Shown here piece after piece: positions 1 to 9,728 of a stretch of 64,000 bases of DNA. The stretch is from positions 48,205 to 112,204 of the forward strand of contig JAIYAC010000014.1 in the NCBI GenBank assembly GCA_027489245.1, read 5' to 3'. Positions within the stretch are counted from its first letter, which is position 1; each line of letters begins with the position of its first letter. The DNA comes from Neisseriaceae bacterium. Lineage in GTDB: Bacteria > Pseudomonadota > Gammaproteobacteria > Burkholderiales > Chromobacteriaceae. A program made the translations under genes and the position numbers. Below the pieces are notes generated by a model. That model was not told the DNA's origin. It saw only the letters and a list, made by a program, of their open reading frames with translations, and ran no database searches.

Positions 1-723
1 GCCAAACACCTGCTCTCGATAGTAAAGCTGCTGGCCATTACGTATGACCGAGCAGTGAATCTTGCTGGCGCCGATATCAAACAAGGCAAAGGTCTGGTTC
101 ATGCCCTGGTCTGGCAACTGCTGCTGAATCTGCTCGAAAGCGGTCATCATGGCAAAGGCATCGATATCGACAATGTCTACCTTCAGGCCTGCCATTTCGG
201 CCACCGCCACGCGCTCTTCTACTTTTTCTTTACGCGAGGCGCAGATCATCACGTCCAGGTCGTCTGCGCTATTGCTGGAAGGGCCGAGTACCTGGTAGTC
301 CAGGTTCACCTCGTCCAGCGGAAACGGTATGTACTGGTTGGCCTCATTTTCAACCTGCATTTCCAGGTCATCGCCCAGTGCGCCCGCGGGCACCAGGATT
401 TTCTTGTAAATGGCCATGGACGTTGGCAGGGCAATGGCGGCGCGCCGTGTCGGCGAGCCCAGGCGGTGCCAGGCACGACGAATGGCATCCGCCACTTCGT
501 CCATATTGTTGATGTTGCCGTCGGTAATCAGGTCTTTGGCGAGCGGCTCTACCACGTAGCGTTCCAGCTGCGGGGTACGGCCGCTACGGCTGAGTTCTAC
601 CATCTTGATGGAGGTGGAGCTGATATCCAGGCCAAGCATGGATTGACGTGAGGAGGGGAGCCAGCTGCTCAGCAGCTGTTGAAGGCGGTTTCTATCGAAA
701 CGACTTTTTTCTCCGGGCATCAT
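1..723 (-). CDS. pilM: Type IV pilus assembly protein PilM (3' end cut by window edge)
   Basis: The minus strand encodes an actin-like ATPase fold beginning LGLDISSTSIKMVELS, the phosphate-binding signature of PilM. PilM is the cytoplasmic protein that binds the N-terminus of PilN and links the inner-membrane alignment complex (PilN, PilO, PilP) to the pilus motor. About 241 codons are visible and the rest lies outside the window. The reading frame stays open upstream of the ATG at 639, which has no Shine-Dalgarno, so I place the start at the ATG-ATG pair near 723. A GTG further up, next to AAGGAGG, is an alternative. The arrangement pilM divergent from PBP1A is classic for beta- and gammaproteobacteria and implies that pilNOPQ follow off the left edge. 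Confidence 0.9.
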   Translation of the reverse strand, partial: MMPGEKSRFDRNRLQQLLSSWLPSSRQSMLGLDISSTSIKMVELSRSGRTPQLERYVVEPLAKDLITDGNINNMDEVADAIRRAWHRLGSPTRRAAIALPTSMAIYKKILVPAGALGDDLEMQVENEANQYIPFPLDEVNLDYQVLGPSSNSADDLDVMICASRKEKVEERVAVAEMAGLKVDIVDIDAFAMMTAFEQIQQQLPDQGMNQTFALFDIGASKIHCSVIRNGQQLYYREQVFG

Positions 724-821
724 TATCTGGTGCCGCCATCGCGGGCTGGTCACCAACCTCCTTGTTGCAGCACACACCAGGGTGCGCGTTTGCTATTCGT
801 CTTAAGGCGCTGCCTTGCGGT

Positions 822-827
822 TATAAT
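822..827 (+). promoter_or_regulatory. Probable -10 box of the PBP1A promoter
   Basis: A perfect TATAAT lies 28 bases before the PBP1A start codon. I could not find a good -35 hexamer at 16-18 bp, so this is a partial promoter call in the divergent pilM/PBP1A spacer. Confidence 0.45.
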
Positions 828-854
828 GCGCCATCACTTTTATAGGCTAGAACA

Positions 855-3233
855 ATGATGCTCCAGCGCTTCTTTACCGTTACCGCAGGCCTGCTTGCCG
901 GCTTGGCCGTTATTGTAGCGGGCTTGTTGCTGATTGCCGTGGTGATTACCTACCCGCGCCTGCCTAGTCTGGATGTGTTAACCGACTACCGCCCCAAGAT
1001 GCCGTTGCGTGTTTACTCGGCCGATAACGTCCTGATTGGCGAATTTGGCGAAGAGCGCCGCTCTTTTACCCGCATCCAGGATGTGCCACAGCATATGAAG
1101 CAAGCACTGTTGGCAGCCGAAGACGAACGCTTTTATCAACACGGTGGTATCGATTACCTGGGGGTATTGCGTGCGGCGGTAGGCAATATAGTATCCGGTC
1201 GCGCGCACTCTGGTGCAAGCACCATCACTATGCAAGTGGCAAAAAATTTCTTCTTATCGAGTGAGCGCACTTTCACGCGTAAATTCAATGAAGCTTTGTT
1301 GTCATTCAAAATTGAGCATACTTTATCGAAAGACCAAATCTTAGAGCTGTATATCAATCAAATCTATCTTGGCCAACGTGCTTACGGCTTTTCTGCCGCT
1401 GCTCAGGCCTATTATGGCAAGCCTTTGGCCAATTTGAGCGTGGCGGAAATGGCCATGCTGGCCGGTTTGCCAAAAGCCCCTTCCAGCTACAATCCTGTTG
1501 TTAATCCGGAACGCGCGCGCCTGCGCCAGCTGTATGTGCTGCGTCGTATGCACGAGCTGCGCTTCATTAGCACCGACGAATACGAGCAGGCCAAGGTCGA
1601 ACCCCTGGTGCTGGCCAAGCCTACGCTGGAAGCTAGCCTGCCAGCGCAGTACATGGCGGAGATGGTGCGCCAGGCCATGTATGGCCGCTATAAAGAGGCG
1701 GCGTATACCGAGGGCTACCGTGTTTACACCACGCTGGATAGCAAACATCAGCAGTGGGCATTCGATTCGCTGCGGGCCGGCCTGATCGACTACGACCGTC
1801 GCCAGGCGTACCGTGGCCCGGAATCGTTTACCGACCTGTCGGCCATTGCACCGGAAGAACTGGAAGAAGCGCTGGACGAATCGTTGGCCGCCATCCGCGA
1901 CAGTGGCAATATGCAGCCGGCGATCGTGTTGGCCGCCAGCCAGTCCCGCGTGCGGGTGTACCTGCGTGGCGGCAAAAAAGTCGACATCACCGGCAGCGGC
2001 CTCAGCTTTGCCCGCTCGGCGCTATCTGAACGGGTCACGCCGGCACAGCGTTTGCGCCCGGGGGCCCATGTCCGCGTGGTGAAGGATGCCAAGGGTAGCT
2101 GGCAGATTACCCAGATGCCGGAAGTAGAAGGCGGTTTTGTATCGATGGACCCACGCACCGGTGCCATCCGTTCGCTGGTAGGGGGCTTCGACTTTAACCG
2201 CAGCCCGTTCAACCACGTGACCCAGGCTATCCGCCAGCCCGGCTCTACCTTTAAACCGTTTGTGTATTCTGCCGCGCTGGACCGGGGCTTTACCCCTTCC
2301 ACCATGATCAACGATGCGCCGATCACGGTGGACCCGCAGACCATCGGCGGCCAGAGCTGGGACCCGAAAAACGACGACGGCCGTTACGCCGGCATGATCA
2401 CCATGCGCCGTGCGCTGGCGCTGTCCAAAAACCTGGTGTCCATCCGCATCCTGATGTCTATCGGTACCGATTTTGGCCAGCAGTACGTGCAGCGCTTCGG
2501 TTTTGATGGCAAGAACATTCCAGCCTACCTGACCATGGCACTGGGCGCGGGTACCGCGACACCGATGCAGATTGCCGAAGGCTACTCGGTGTTTGCCAAC
2601 GGTGGCTACCGCACCCGCGCCTACTTTATCGACCGTATCGAAGACGCTGGTGGCCGCGTGCTGGCCCGTACCTTGCCAGCCATTGCCGGACAGAATGCGC
2701 CGCAGGCTATCGACCCACGCAATGCCTTCATCATCAGCAATATGATGCGCGACGTCGTGCGCTACGGTACGGCCAACCGCGCCATGGCGCTGGGCCGTAA
2801 CGATATCGCCGGCAAAACCGGTACCACCAACGACTTCCGCGATGCCTGGTTTGCCGGCTTCAACCCTAATCTGGTGGCGGTCACCTGGGTGGGCTTCGAC
2901 CAGCCGCGTAGCCTGGGCCGTTATGGTTACGGTGGCACGGCGGCGCTGCCTATCTGGGTCAATTACATGGGTAACGCGCTGAAAGGCGTGCCGGATGTGG
3001 AGCTGCCGCCGCCGCCTGGCGTGGTGGTGAAACCCGGGGCGGGTCTGCGCGGTAACGATGAGTATTATCTGGAAGAGTTCCAGCGTACCAACCCGGAGCT
3101 GCGCATCAATAACCGTGGCTCGGTACCGGGCGCTGGCCGCAGCACCGAAACCGACGCGTCCGAAGCGGGCGCAGAAGAACCAGCCGCGCCAGTGCAGGAT
3201 GCCGTGGAAAATGTGAAAGACCAGCTGTTCTAA
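855..3233 (+). CDS. mrcA: Penicillin-binding protein 1A (bifunctional transglycosylase/transpeptidase)
   Basis: This class A PBP of 792 aa polymerises glycan strands and crosslinks peptides in the periplasm, anchored by an N-terminal membrane helix (about residues 8-32). The glycosyltransferase 51 domain follows, with EDERFYQHGGID and the ASTITMQVAKN block. An OB-like insertion comes next (about 300-420). The transpeptidase domain has the SxxK motif GSTFKPF (about residue 464), SKN (about 523) and KTGTT (about 653). Length matches betaproteobacterial PBP1A (about 790-800 aa). It is transcribed alone, divergent from pilM, and ends in a strong intrinsic terminator. Nothing is unusual. Confidence 0.97.
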   Translation: MMLQRFFTVTAGLLAGLAVIVAGLLLIAVVITYPRLPSLDVLTDYRPKMPLRVYSADNVLIGEFGEERRSFTRIQDVPQHMKQALLAAEDERFYQHGGIDYLGVLRAAVGNIVSGRAHSGASTITMQVAKNFFLSSERTFTRKFNEALLSFKIEHTLSKDQILELYINQIYLGQRAYGFSAAAQAYYGKPLANLSVAEMAMLAGLPKAPSSYNPVVNPERARLRQLYVLRRMHELRFISTDEYEQAKVEPLVLAKPTLEASLPAQYMAEMVRQAMYGRYKEAAYTEGYRVYTTLDSKHQQWAFDSLRAGLIDYDRRQAYRGPESFTDLSAIAPEELEEALDESLAAIRDSGNMQPAIVLAASQSRVRVYLRGGKKVDITGSGLSFARSALSERVTPAQRLRPGAHVRVVKDAKGSWQITQMPEVEGGFVSMDPRTGAIRSLVGGFDFNRSPFNHVTQAIRQPGSTFKPFVYSAALDRGFTPSTMINDAPITVDPQTIGGQSWDPKNDDGRYAGMITMRRALALSKNLVSIRILMSIGTDFGQQYVQRFGFDGKNIPAYLTMALGAGTATPMQIAEGYSVFANGGYRTRAYFIDRIEDAGGRVLARTLPAIAGQNAPQAIDPRNAFIISNMMRDVVRYGTANRAMALGRNDIAGKTGTTNDFRDAWFAGFNPNLVAVTWVGFDQPRSLGRYGYGGTAALPIWVNYMGNALKGVPDVELPPPPGVVVKPGAGLRGNDEYYLEEFQRTNPELRINNRGSVPGAGRSTETDASEAGAEEPAAPVQDAVENVKDQLF

Positions 3234-3264
3234 AAGGCGGTAAACACACTGATCTACTGGCAAG

Positions 3265-3295
3265 AACAATCCCCGGCATGCCGGGGATTGTTTTA
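3265..3295 (+). terminator. Intrinsic terminator after PBP1A
   Basis: A GC-rich inverted repeat (CAATCCCCGGCA/TGCCGGGGATTG) is followed by a T-rich tract, 32 bases after the stop codon. Confidence 0.9.
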
Positions 3296-3395
3296 TCTTT
3301 TTGATATAAAAGACATTTTAAGGGTGTCGGGCTGTCGGCTCGGCCCGGGTGGGCCGGCAGGGTGGGCCATGGCGCAAGCGCGTGGCCCCTTTGCC

Positions 3396-3740
3396 CTATA
3401 ATACGGACAGCAGGTTTTCCGGCGGCCGCCCGATGGCAGCCTTGCTGTCGCTGACCGCCAGCGGGCGCTCTATCAGCTTGGGGTGGGCCAGCATGGCCTG
3501 TATCAGGTGCTTGTCTTCCAGTGTTACGTCGTCCAGGTGCAGGGCGATGTATTCCTCTTCCTTTTTGCGCATGATGCTGCGCGGGTCGCCCCCCAGCAGG
3601 GCAATGATCGCGGCCAGCTCGGTGGCCGTGGGTGGGGTTTTCAGGTACTCGATCACCTCTAGCTGGGCGCCATGCTGCTGTAGCAGCTGCAGCCCCTCGC
3701 GGGATTTCGAGCAGCGCGGGTTGTGGTAGTAACGAATCAT
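3396..3740 (-). CDS. ArsC-family reductase (YfgD-like)
   Basis: A 114-aa thioredoxin-fold protein starts MIRYYHNPRCSKSREGL. The redox cysteine sits in the N-P-R-C-S-K-S-R loop typical of glutaredoxin-coupled ArsC/YfgD proteins, and the arginine-rich LHLDDVTLEDKHLIQAML segment fits the family. It is annotated in many genomes as arsenate reductase, but there is no ars operator, arsR or arsB nearby, so arsenate as the true substrate is unproven. The start at 3740 is preferred because GGAAAG precedes it; an in-frame ATG 12 bases upstream is possible. It is divergent from the Bcr/CflA exporter with a 71-bp spacer. Confidence 0.85.
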   Translation of the reverse strand: MIRYYHNPRCSKSREGLQLLQQHGAQLEVIEYLKTPPTATELAAIIALLGGDPRSIMRKKEEEYIALHLDDVTLEDKHLIQAMLAHPKLIERPLAVSDSKAAIGRPPENLLSVL

Positions 3741-3811
3741 GATGCTTTCCATGTGCTGCGAGAGTGTCACTTTTATATCGCAGTTTTCTGGGCAAGAAAG
3801 TCTTTTTTCAC

Positions 3812-5014
3812 ATGTCTGACTCATCAAACCGCCGTTTTGGCGTGCTGGCGCTGATGTTGGCCGCATTGGCATCGCTGGGCCCGTTCTCCATCGATACCTT
3901 TTTGCCGGCCATGCACGATATGGGCGCGTCGCTGAGTGCATCGCCCATCGAAATGCAGCAAACGCTGTCGATCTACCTGTTTTGCTACGCGGTAATGATG
4001 CTGTGGCATGGCGCTATTTCTGACTCGGTAGGCCGCCGCGCGGTGATTCTGGCGTCCACGCTGGTGTTCGCCGTGGCATCGGTAGGCTGCGCGTTGGCGC
4101 CCAACCTGGGCACCTTGCTGTTGTTCCGTGGCCTGCAGGGCCTGTGCGGTGGTGCGGGGCTAGTGGTGGGGCGGGCGATTATCCGCGATACCTTCCATGG
4201 CCATGATGCGCAGCGCATGATGTCGCAGGTCACCATGCTGTTTTCGCTGTCGCCTGCCGTGGCACCGCTGGTAGGCGGTTTGCTGTTTGGCGCGCTGGGT
4301 TGGCGGTCCATCTTTGTGTTTCTGGCCTTGTTGGGGCTCACGATCTTTGCCCTGTGCTGGCGTGCCATGCCGGAAACCCACCCGGTCGCCGCGCGCACGC
4401 CGTTTGCCTGGCGGCAGCTGCTGGCCAACTACCTGGAAGTTGGCCGCAAGCGCGAGTTCCAGCTGCTGGCGCTGGCGGTGTCGTGCAATTTTGCCGGCTT
4501 TTTTGTGTACATCCCGTCGGCACCGGTGTTTGTCATGCAGCACCTGGGGCTGGGGCATAACGACTTTTTGTGGATGTTCGGGCCCATCGTGTCCGGCATC
4601 ATGTTTGGCGCGTTTTTGTCCGGTAAGCTGGCGGGGCGGCGCGATACCCGCACCATCGTCAATATCGGCTACACGCTGATGTTTACCGCCACCGCGGCCA
4701 ACCTGCTACAGGCTTTCCTGATGACACCGGCGGTGCCGTGGGCGGTGCTGCCGCTGGCGCTGTACACCACGGGCATGTCGATGTCGGCGCCGTCGATGAC
4801 GCTGACGCTGATGGACCAGTTTCCGCACCTGCGCGGTACGGTATCGTCTGTGCAGGGCTTTGTGCAGACCATGTTTTCCACCCTACTGGCGGGGGTGATT
4901 TCACCGCTGGTGTGGGGGAGCGTGCAAAGCCTGGCGCTGACCATGCTGGTGTTTCTGGTGGCGGGCTTTGTGCTGCGCAGCGCCTACCGCCGCCGTATCC
5001 AGCGGCCGGTGTAG
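3812..5014 (+). CDS. Bcr/CflA family multidrug efflux MFS transporter
   Basis: A 400-aa, 12-helix major facilitator protein. The N-terminus (FGVLALMLAALASLGPFSID, TFLPAMHDM) and the motif-A-like loop GAISDSVGRRAVIL are typical of the Bcr/CflA drug:proton antiporters. The family exports bicyclomycin, chloramphenicol or cysteine in different hosts; the substrate here cannot be read from sequence. An ATG 48 bases upstream would add a non-conserved extension, so I use 3812. Two exact copies of GTTGGCCGCA fall inside the gene (3856, 4439). Confidence 0.9.
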   Translation: MSDSSNRRFGVLALMLAALASLGPFSIDTFLPAMHDMGASLSASPIEMQQTLSIYLFCYAVMMLWHGAISDSVGRRAVILASTLVFAVASVGCALAPNLGTLLLFRGLQGLCGGAGLVVGRAIIRDTFHGHDAQRMMSQVTMLFSLSPAVAPLVGGLLFGALGWRSIFVFLALLGLTIFALCWRAMPETHPVAARTPFAWRQLLANYLEVGRKREFQLLALAVSCNFAGFFVYIPSAPVFVMQHLGLGHNDFLWMFGPIVSGIMFGAFLSGKLAGRRDTRTIVNIGYTLMFTATAANLLQAFLMTPAVPWAVLPLALYTTGMSMSAPSMTLTLMDQFPHLRGTVSSVQGFVQTMFSTLLAGVISPLVWGSVQSLALTMLVFLVAGFVLRSAYRRRIQRPV

Positions 5015-5023
5015 CCGCTGCGC

Positions 5024-5506
5024 TCAGGCGCTGGCGTCGACCAGCACCGGCTGCAGCACGCGCTGCAGCTCGGCAGGCGCCATGCCCACCAGAAAGCCGC
5101 GTTTCCCGCCGTTGATGTAGATGCGCGGCAGCTCGGCAATGCCGGCCGCCATGTATACCGGCATCTTGCTCTTGGTGCCAAACGGGCTGGTGCCACCCAC
5201 CTGGTAGCCGCTGTGCTTGTCGGCGGTTTTCGGGTCGCAGGGGGTAATTTTCTTGGCGCCGATCTGCTTGGCCAGCATACCGGTGGCCACCTCGCAGTCG
5301 CCGTGCATCAGCACAATCAGCGGCTTGCGCTGTTCGTCTTCCATCACCAGGGTTTTGATCACCGCGTGCTCGTCGACGCCCAGCTCGCGGGCCGACACGC
5401 GGGTACCGCCTTTTTCTTCGTATTTGTACAGATGCTCGGTGTAGGCCACCTGGTGTTCGCGCAGCATGCGCACGGCCTGGGTGACCGGGGCTTTTTCCTT
5501 GGACAT
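5024..5506 (-). CDS. ybaK: Cys-tRNA(Pro)/Cys-tRNA(Cys) deacylase YbaK/EbsC
   Basis: A 160-aa YbaK-domain protein that hydrolyses cysteine mischarged on tRNA(Pro) in the cytoplasm. The conserved VIKTLVMED strand, the lysine-containing KITPCDPKTADKHSGYQVGG core and the SPFG loop (GTSPFGTKSKMPVYM) are all visible. The length is normal for YbaK. It converges with the Bcr/CflA gene with a 9-bp gap and lies downstream of msrPQ on the same strand, 31 bp after msrQ's upstream neighbour boundary, so it may have its own promoter or be read separately. Confidence 0.93.
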   Translation of the reverse strand: MSKEKAPVTQAVRMLREHQVAYTEHLYKYEEKGGTRVSARELGVDEHAVIKTLVMEDEQRKPLIVLMHGDCEVATGMLAKQIGAKKITPCDPKTADKHSGYQVGGTSPFGTKSKMPVYMAAGIAELPRIYINGGKRGFLVGMAPAELQRVLQPVLVDASA

Positions 5507-5537
5507 GGCTATCGATAGGGCAGGGTAAGACAGGGCG

Positions 5538-6163
5538 CTATTGTACCTGCCGGCCCAGGGTTGGCCGCAAGCGCCACCACAGTCGCAGGCCCAGCAGCAG
5601 CGCTAGCACCGCGGCGTACAGCAGCGGCTCGGTCAGGTCGCGCTTCACCAGCCACAGGTAGTGGATCACCGCCAGCACGGCCAGCGGGTAGACCAGCCGG
5701 TGCAGCTGGCCCCAGCGCCGTTTCAGCCGCCGCAGCCAGCCATCGGTAGAGGTGATGGCCAGCGGTAGCAGCAGGGCAAACGCCGCCATGCCCACGGTAA
5801 TGAACGGGCGCTTGATGATGTCGTGGCCAATGGCACCCCAGTCGAACAGCTGGTCCAGCCACAGGTAAATCAGCAGGTGCACGCTGGCGTAAAAGAAGGC
5901 GTACAGCCCCAGCATGCGGCGCAGGCGCAGCAGCCAGCCTGGCGCGCCCAGGCGGCGCAGCGGGCTAATGGCCAGCCCGGCCAGCAGCAGGTTCAGCGCC
6001 CAGCTGCCGCTGTCGCGGGTGAGCGTTTCTACCGGGTTGACCGCCTGGCCGCTTAAGGCTTGCCACAGGCTGGCGGTCAGCGGCAGCAGGCACAGCACGA
6101 ACAGCAGTGCCTTGATGCGGCCAACCATGGCGGGCGAGGGGTTAGAGAGCAAGGTTGGCCGCA

Positions 6164-6164
<1 letters not shown>
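5538..6164 (-). CDS. msrQ: MsrQ, haem b membrane subunit of the MsrPQ repair system
   Basis: A 208-aa ferric-reductase-like membrane protein (formerly YedZ) with six predicted helices and conserved histidines in YASVHLLIYL and GQLHRLVYPLAVLAVIHY. It passes electrons from the quinone pool or flavin to periplasmic MsrP. Its ATG shares one base with the msrP stop codon (TGATG), so the two are translationally coupled. Exact copies of the repeated 10-mer sit at both its first codons (6154) and its last codons (5560), so the N- and C-termini (MRPTLL, RPTLGRQVQ) are partly shaped by the repeat. Confidence 0.93.
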
Positions 6165-7072
<908 letters not shown>

Positions 7073-7183
7073 GGCGTGGGCTCCGGAGGGTATCGACAGT
7101 CAGTCGTTTGGTAGCCGGCTATCTGACAGGCCCGTGGCAGAAAAATTCTCGGGCAAGCGGTGGCCGCTGTGCCCAGCATGCGC

Positions 7184-7372
7184 CTACAGGCGGATACCCG
7201 CCAGCGCCAGGCCCAGAAACAGCACACCGCTCACCAGCAGGGCAATGGCCAGGGTGTGCACAAACTCGTGCACGCTGGCGCGTTGCCGGCGGTTCAGCAG
7301 CCAGCGCACCACCATCACCAGCACCAGGCACAGCAGGGCCAGACGAAACAGGCGACCTATCATCAAAAGCAT
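7184..7372 (-). CDS. Small two-helix membrane protein of unknown function
   Basis: A 62-aa ORF: a first hydrophobic helix (LFRLALLCLVLVMVVRWLL), a basic loop (NRRQRAS) and a second helix (TLAIALLVSGVLFLGLALAG). Composition and topology look like a genuine inner-membrane protein. It starts near MLLMIGR, although the inner ATG (MIGR) could be the true start. It is divergent from metX and upstream of msrP on the same strand with a 111-bp gap. I do not recognise a family. Confidence 0.55.
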   Translation of the reverse strand: MLLMIGRLFRLALLCLVLVMVVRWLLNRRQRASVHEFVHTLAIALLVSGVLFLGLALAGIRL

Positions 7373-7436
7373 CCATCAGCAGGGAGGGCACGATTATTGG
7401 CAGCGACAGGACAGGTGCGCAAGCCAGCGATGCCTA

Positions 7437-7442
7437 TATAAT
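7437..7442 (+). promoter_or_regulatory. -10 box of the metX promoter
   Basis: A perfect TATAAT lies about 100 bases before the metX ATG, in the spacer between the divergent small membrane gene and metX. No convincing -35 was found, which would suit an activator-dependent promoter (inference). Confidence 0.5.
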
Positions 7443-7449
7443 CGCAGCA

Positions 7450-7542
7450 TTGCCCGGGAGAAGCCTTGAAAAAGGGGCGGCAGAGCCGCAAAGGCCACCC
7501 GTAGCCACGCTACCCGCCCCTGGCCGACTATCAAAGAGACAA
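7450..7542 (+). promoter_or_regulatory. Structured 5' leader of metX with competing hairpins
   Basis: About 90 bases between the -10 box and metX. GGGGCGG (7474-7480) can pair with CCGCCCC (7514-7520). GCGGC (7477-7481) can instead pair with GCCGC (7485-7489), and GTAGC/GCTAC (7501-7513) forms a separate hairpin. The first two are mutually exclusive because they share bases. This is consistent with a regulatory leader, but it does not match SAM-I, SAM-II, cobalamin or other riboswitch consensuses I can recall. Confidence 0.4.
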
Positions 7543-7544
7543 CC

Positions 7545-8687
7545 ATGTCCAGTAATGCATCCTCTGTCGGTATTGTCAGCGCACAACGTGCGCTGTTCGA
7601 CACACCGCTGCCGCTTGCCGGCGGTACGGTGCTGCCCAGCTACGAGCTGGTGTTTGAAACCTACGGCCAGCTGAACGCGGCAGGCAGTAACGCCATTCTG
7701 ATTTGCCACGCGCTGTCCGGCCACCACCATGTGGCAGGCCGCTATAGCGCAGACGATAAAGCCGCCGGCTGGTGGGACAATATGATCGGCCCCGGCAAGC
7801 CCATCGATACCAACCGCTTCTTTGTGGTGGGGCTGAACAACCTGGGTGGCTGCCACGGCAGTACCGGCCCGTCCAGTATCGACCCGGTCAGCGGCCAACC
7901 CTGGGGCTCGCGCTTTCCCGTGGTCACCGTGCCCGACTGGGTGACGGCACAAGCGCGCCTGGCCGACCGCCTGGGTGTGGAACGCTGGGCGGCGGTGATT
8001 GGCGGCAGCCTGGGCGGCATGCAGGCGCTGCAGTGGGCCATCGACTACCCCGACCGCGTGGCCAACGCGCTGGTGATTGCCTCTGCGCCCAAGCTGTCGG
8101 CGCAGAACATCGCCTTTAACGACGTAGCGCGCCAGGCCATCATTACCGACCCCGATTTCTGCGGCGGCGATTTTTACGCCCAGGGCACCATCCCGCGCCG
8201 CGGCCTGCGCCTGGCGCGCATGCTGGGCCACATTACCTATTTGTCCGACGACGGCATGGGCGAGAAATTCGGCCGCATGCTGCGTTCGGGCGAGTACAAG
8301 TTCGGCTACGACGTAGAGTTCGAGATCGAGAGCTACCTGCGTTACCAGGGCGACAAGTTTTCCGACTACTTTGACGCCAACACCTACCTGCTGATGACCA
8401 AGGCGCTGGACTACTTCGACCCGGCCAAAGACTACGGCGGCGACCTGGTGGCCGCCCTGCAGCGCGCCACCGCCAGCTTCATGGTGGCCAGCTTTACCAG
8501 CGACTGGCGCTTCTCGCCCGAGCGCTCGCGCGAAACGGTGAAGGCGCTGATCGCCGCCGGCAAGCGCGTGTCCTACGCCGAAATCGAATCCGTACACGGC
8601 CACGATGCCTTCCTGATGACCGACGAACCCTATATGAACCTGATGCGTGCCTACCTGCAGCGCGTGGCGAAGGAGGTGGCAGCATGA
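7545..8687 (+). CDS. metX: Homoserine O-acyltransferase MetX
   Basis: A 380-aa alpha/beta-hydrolase-fold enzyme that acylates homoserine in the first committed step of methionine synthesis. The nucleophile elbow is [11 protein letters not shown] (Ser about 155) and the catalytic histidine sits in VHGHDAFL near residue 352. The block [13 protein letters not shown], then [12 protein letters not shown], is diagnostic of MetX. Whether acetyl- or succinyl-CoA is used cannot be decided by family membership; many proteobacterial MetX are succinyltransferases. The stop codon overlaps the start of metW by 4 bases (ATGA). Confidence 0.95.
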   Translation: MSSNASSVGIVSAQRALFDTPLPLAGGTVLPSYELVFETYGQLNAAGSNAILICHALSGHHHVAGRYSADDKAAGWWDNMIGPGKPIDTNRFFVVGLNNLGGCHGSTGPSSIDPVSGQPWGSRFPVVTVPDWVTAQARLADRLGVERWAAVIGGSLGGMQALQWAIDYPDRVANALVIASAPKLSAQNIAFNDVARQAIITDPDFCGGDFYAQGTIPRRGLRLARMLGHITYLSDDGMGEKFGRMLRSGEYKFGYDVEFEIESYLRYQGDKFSDYFDANTYLLMTKALDYFDPAKDYGGDLVAALQRATASFMVASFTSDWRFSPERSRETVKALIAAGKRVSYAEIESVHGHDAFLMTDEPYMNLMRAYLQRVAKEVAA

Positions 8688-9280
8688 GCGCCCCCGCCAG
8701 CCTGCGCCCCGACCTGCAAATGATCGCCGACTGGGTTACGCCGCGTAGCCGCGTGCTCGACCTGGGCTGCGGCGAAGGCGACCTGCTGGCCTGGCTGCAG
8801 GCCCACAAACAGGTATCCGCCTACGGTGTGGATTTCGACGTGAACAACGTGGTGCGCTGCGTGGCGGCCAACGTTAACGCCATCCAGGGCGACCTGGAGG
8901 CCGGCCTGGCCGAGTTCGAAGACCAGCGTTTCGACCACGTGGTGCTGTCGCAAACCATCCAGGCCATGCACAACACCGAGCAGATCCTGCTGGAAATGCT
9001 GCGCGTTGGCCGCGAAGCCATTGTGACCTTCCCCAACTTTGGCTATTGGGAAAACCGCTGGCAGATTCTGAAAGGCCGCATGCCGGTGTCCGACGACATG
9101 CCCTACCAGTGGTACAACACCCCCAACATCCACTGGTGCATGCTGGGCGACTTTGACGCGCTGTGCGCCAAGAACGGCCTGCGCGTGGTAGAGCGGGTGG
9201 TGATGACCGGCGGGCGGCGTGTACACTTCCTGCCCAATCTGCGCGGCAGCCTGGCGTTTTACCGCGTGACGCGCGGCTAG
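8684..9280 (+). CDS. metW: Methionine biosynthesis protein MetW (SAM-dependent methyltransferase fold)
   Basis: A 198-aa class I methyltransferase-fold protein with the SAM-binding motif [15 protein letters not shown] and conserved MetW block [20 protein letters not shown]. MetW works with MetX: it is required for homoserine O-acyltransferase activity in several proteobacteria, and the two are nearly always adjacent. The 4-base overlap with metX indicates translational coupling. Length is typical of MetW (about 195-200 aa). Confidence 0.94.
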   Translation: MSAPASLRPDLQMIADWVTPRSRVLDLGCGEGDLLAWLQAHKQVSAYGVDFDVNNVVRCVAANVNAIQGDLEAGLAEFEDQRFDHVVLSQTIQAMHNTEQILLEMLRVGREAIVTFPNFGYWENRWQILKGRMPVSDDMPYQWYNTPNIHWCMLGDFDALCAKNGLRVVERVVMTGGRRVHFLPNLRGSLAFYRVTRG

Positions 9281-9728
9281 GTAGCCTACCGGTAGAACGG
9301 CATAGTGCCTGCAAGTTAAGCACGACTGCCTTTGTAGCAAGTGTTGAGAGGTTCTGAGTGTAAGGCCAGTGTTGACCGCTGCGCGGGTTGTTTAAATGCC
9401 GGTTCCGCCCGTGACCGAGCGAGGCAAGCGCAGCGTCGCGAGGAAATAGGCAGGGCAAGGGGGCGGGTCGCCGCCCCCTTGCCGATCCCCCGCGCCCCGG
9501 GGCTGCTCGAAACCCCGTGCGAAAGGGTGCGCCCCAGGCGCCGCCGAACTCGCCGCGTGCTAACGTCACGCGGCTCAAACAAATCGGCGGCTTAAAACCT
9601 GGGGCGTACCCTTTTGCCCGGCTCGCGCCAACGGGATGGGGCGCAACGAATAGGTTCTACTGTGTGATTGGCCGGTGTGAGCGCTTCGGCGCCATTTTTT
9701 ATCGATAACAACAAAACGGGAGGCGCGC
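9281..9728. other. Non-coding, hairpin-rich 448-bp spacer
   Basis: I see no supported gene here. The stretch contains a perfect 12-bp hairpin with GTCG loop (9455-9482, GCAAGGGGGCGG/CCGCCCCCTTGC) and a second 8-bp hairpin GCCGCGTG/CACGCGGC inside 9550-9575. The remainder is G+C-rich with frequent CG-rich blocks. It looks like a dispersed intergenic repeat or the remnant of a small mobile element rather than a promoter region; this is inference from composition and palindromes only. Confidence 0.5.
9455..9482. repeat. Perfect 12-bp inverted repeat
   Basis: Arms GCAAGGGGGCGG and CCGCCCCCTTGC are separated by GTCG. There is no T-run on either side, so it is not a standard intrinsic terminator. 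Confidence 0.8.

Noticed and set aside
2022..3269. Long minus-strand ORF opposite PBP1A
   Set aside because: It is the antisense shadow of a clear PBP1A; composition (His/Arg/Val-rich) has no domain signal.
7450..7542. SAM-I or SAM-II riboswitch before metX
   Set aside because: The conserved core sequences of these classes are not present; only a structured leader can be claimed.
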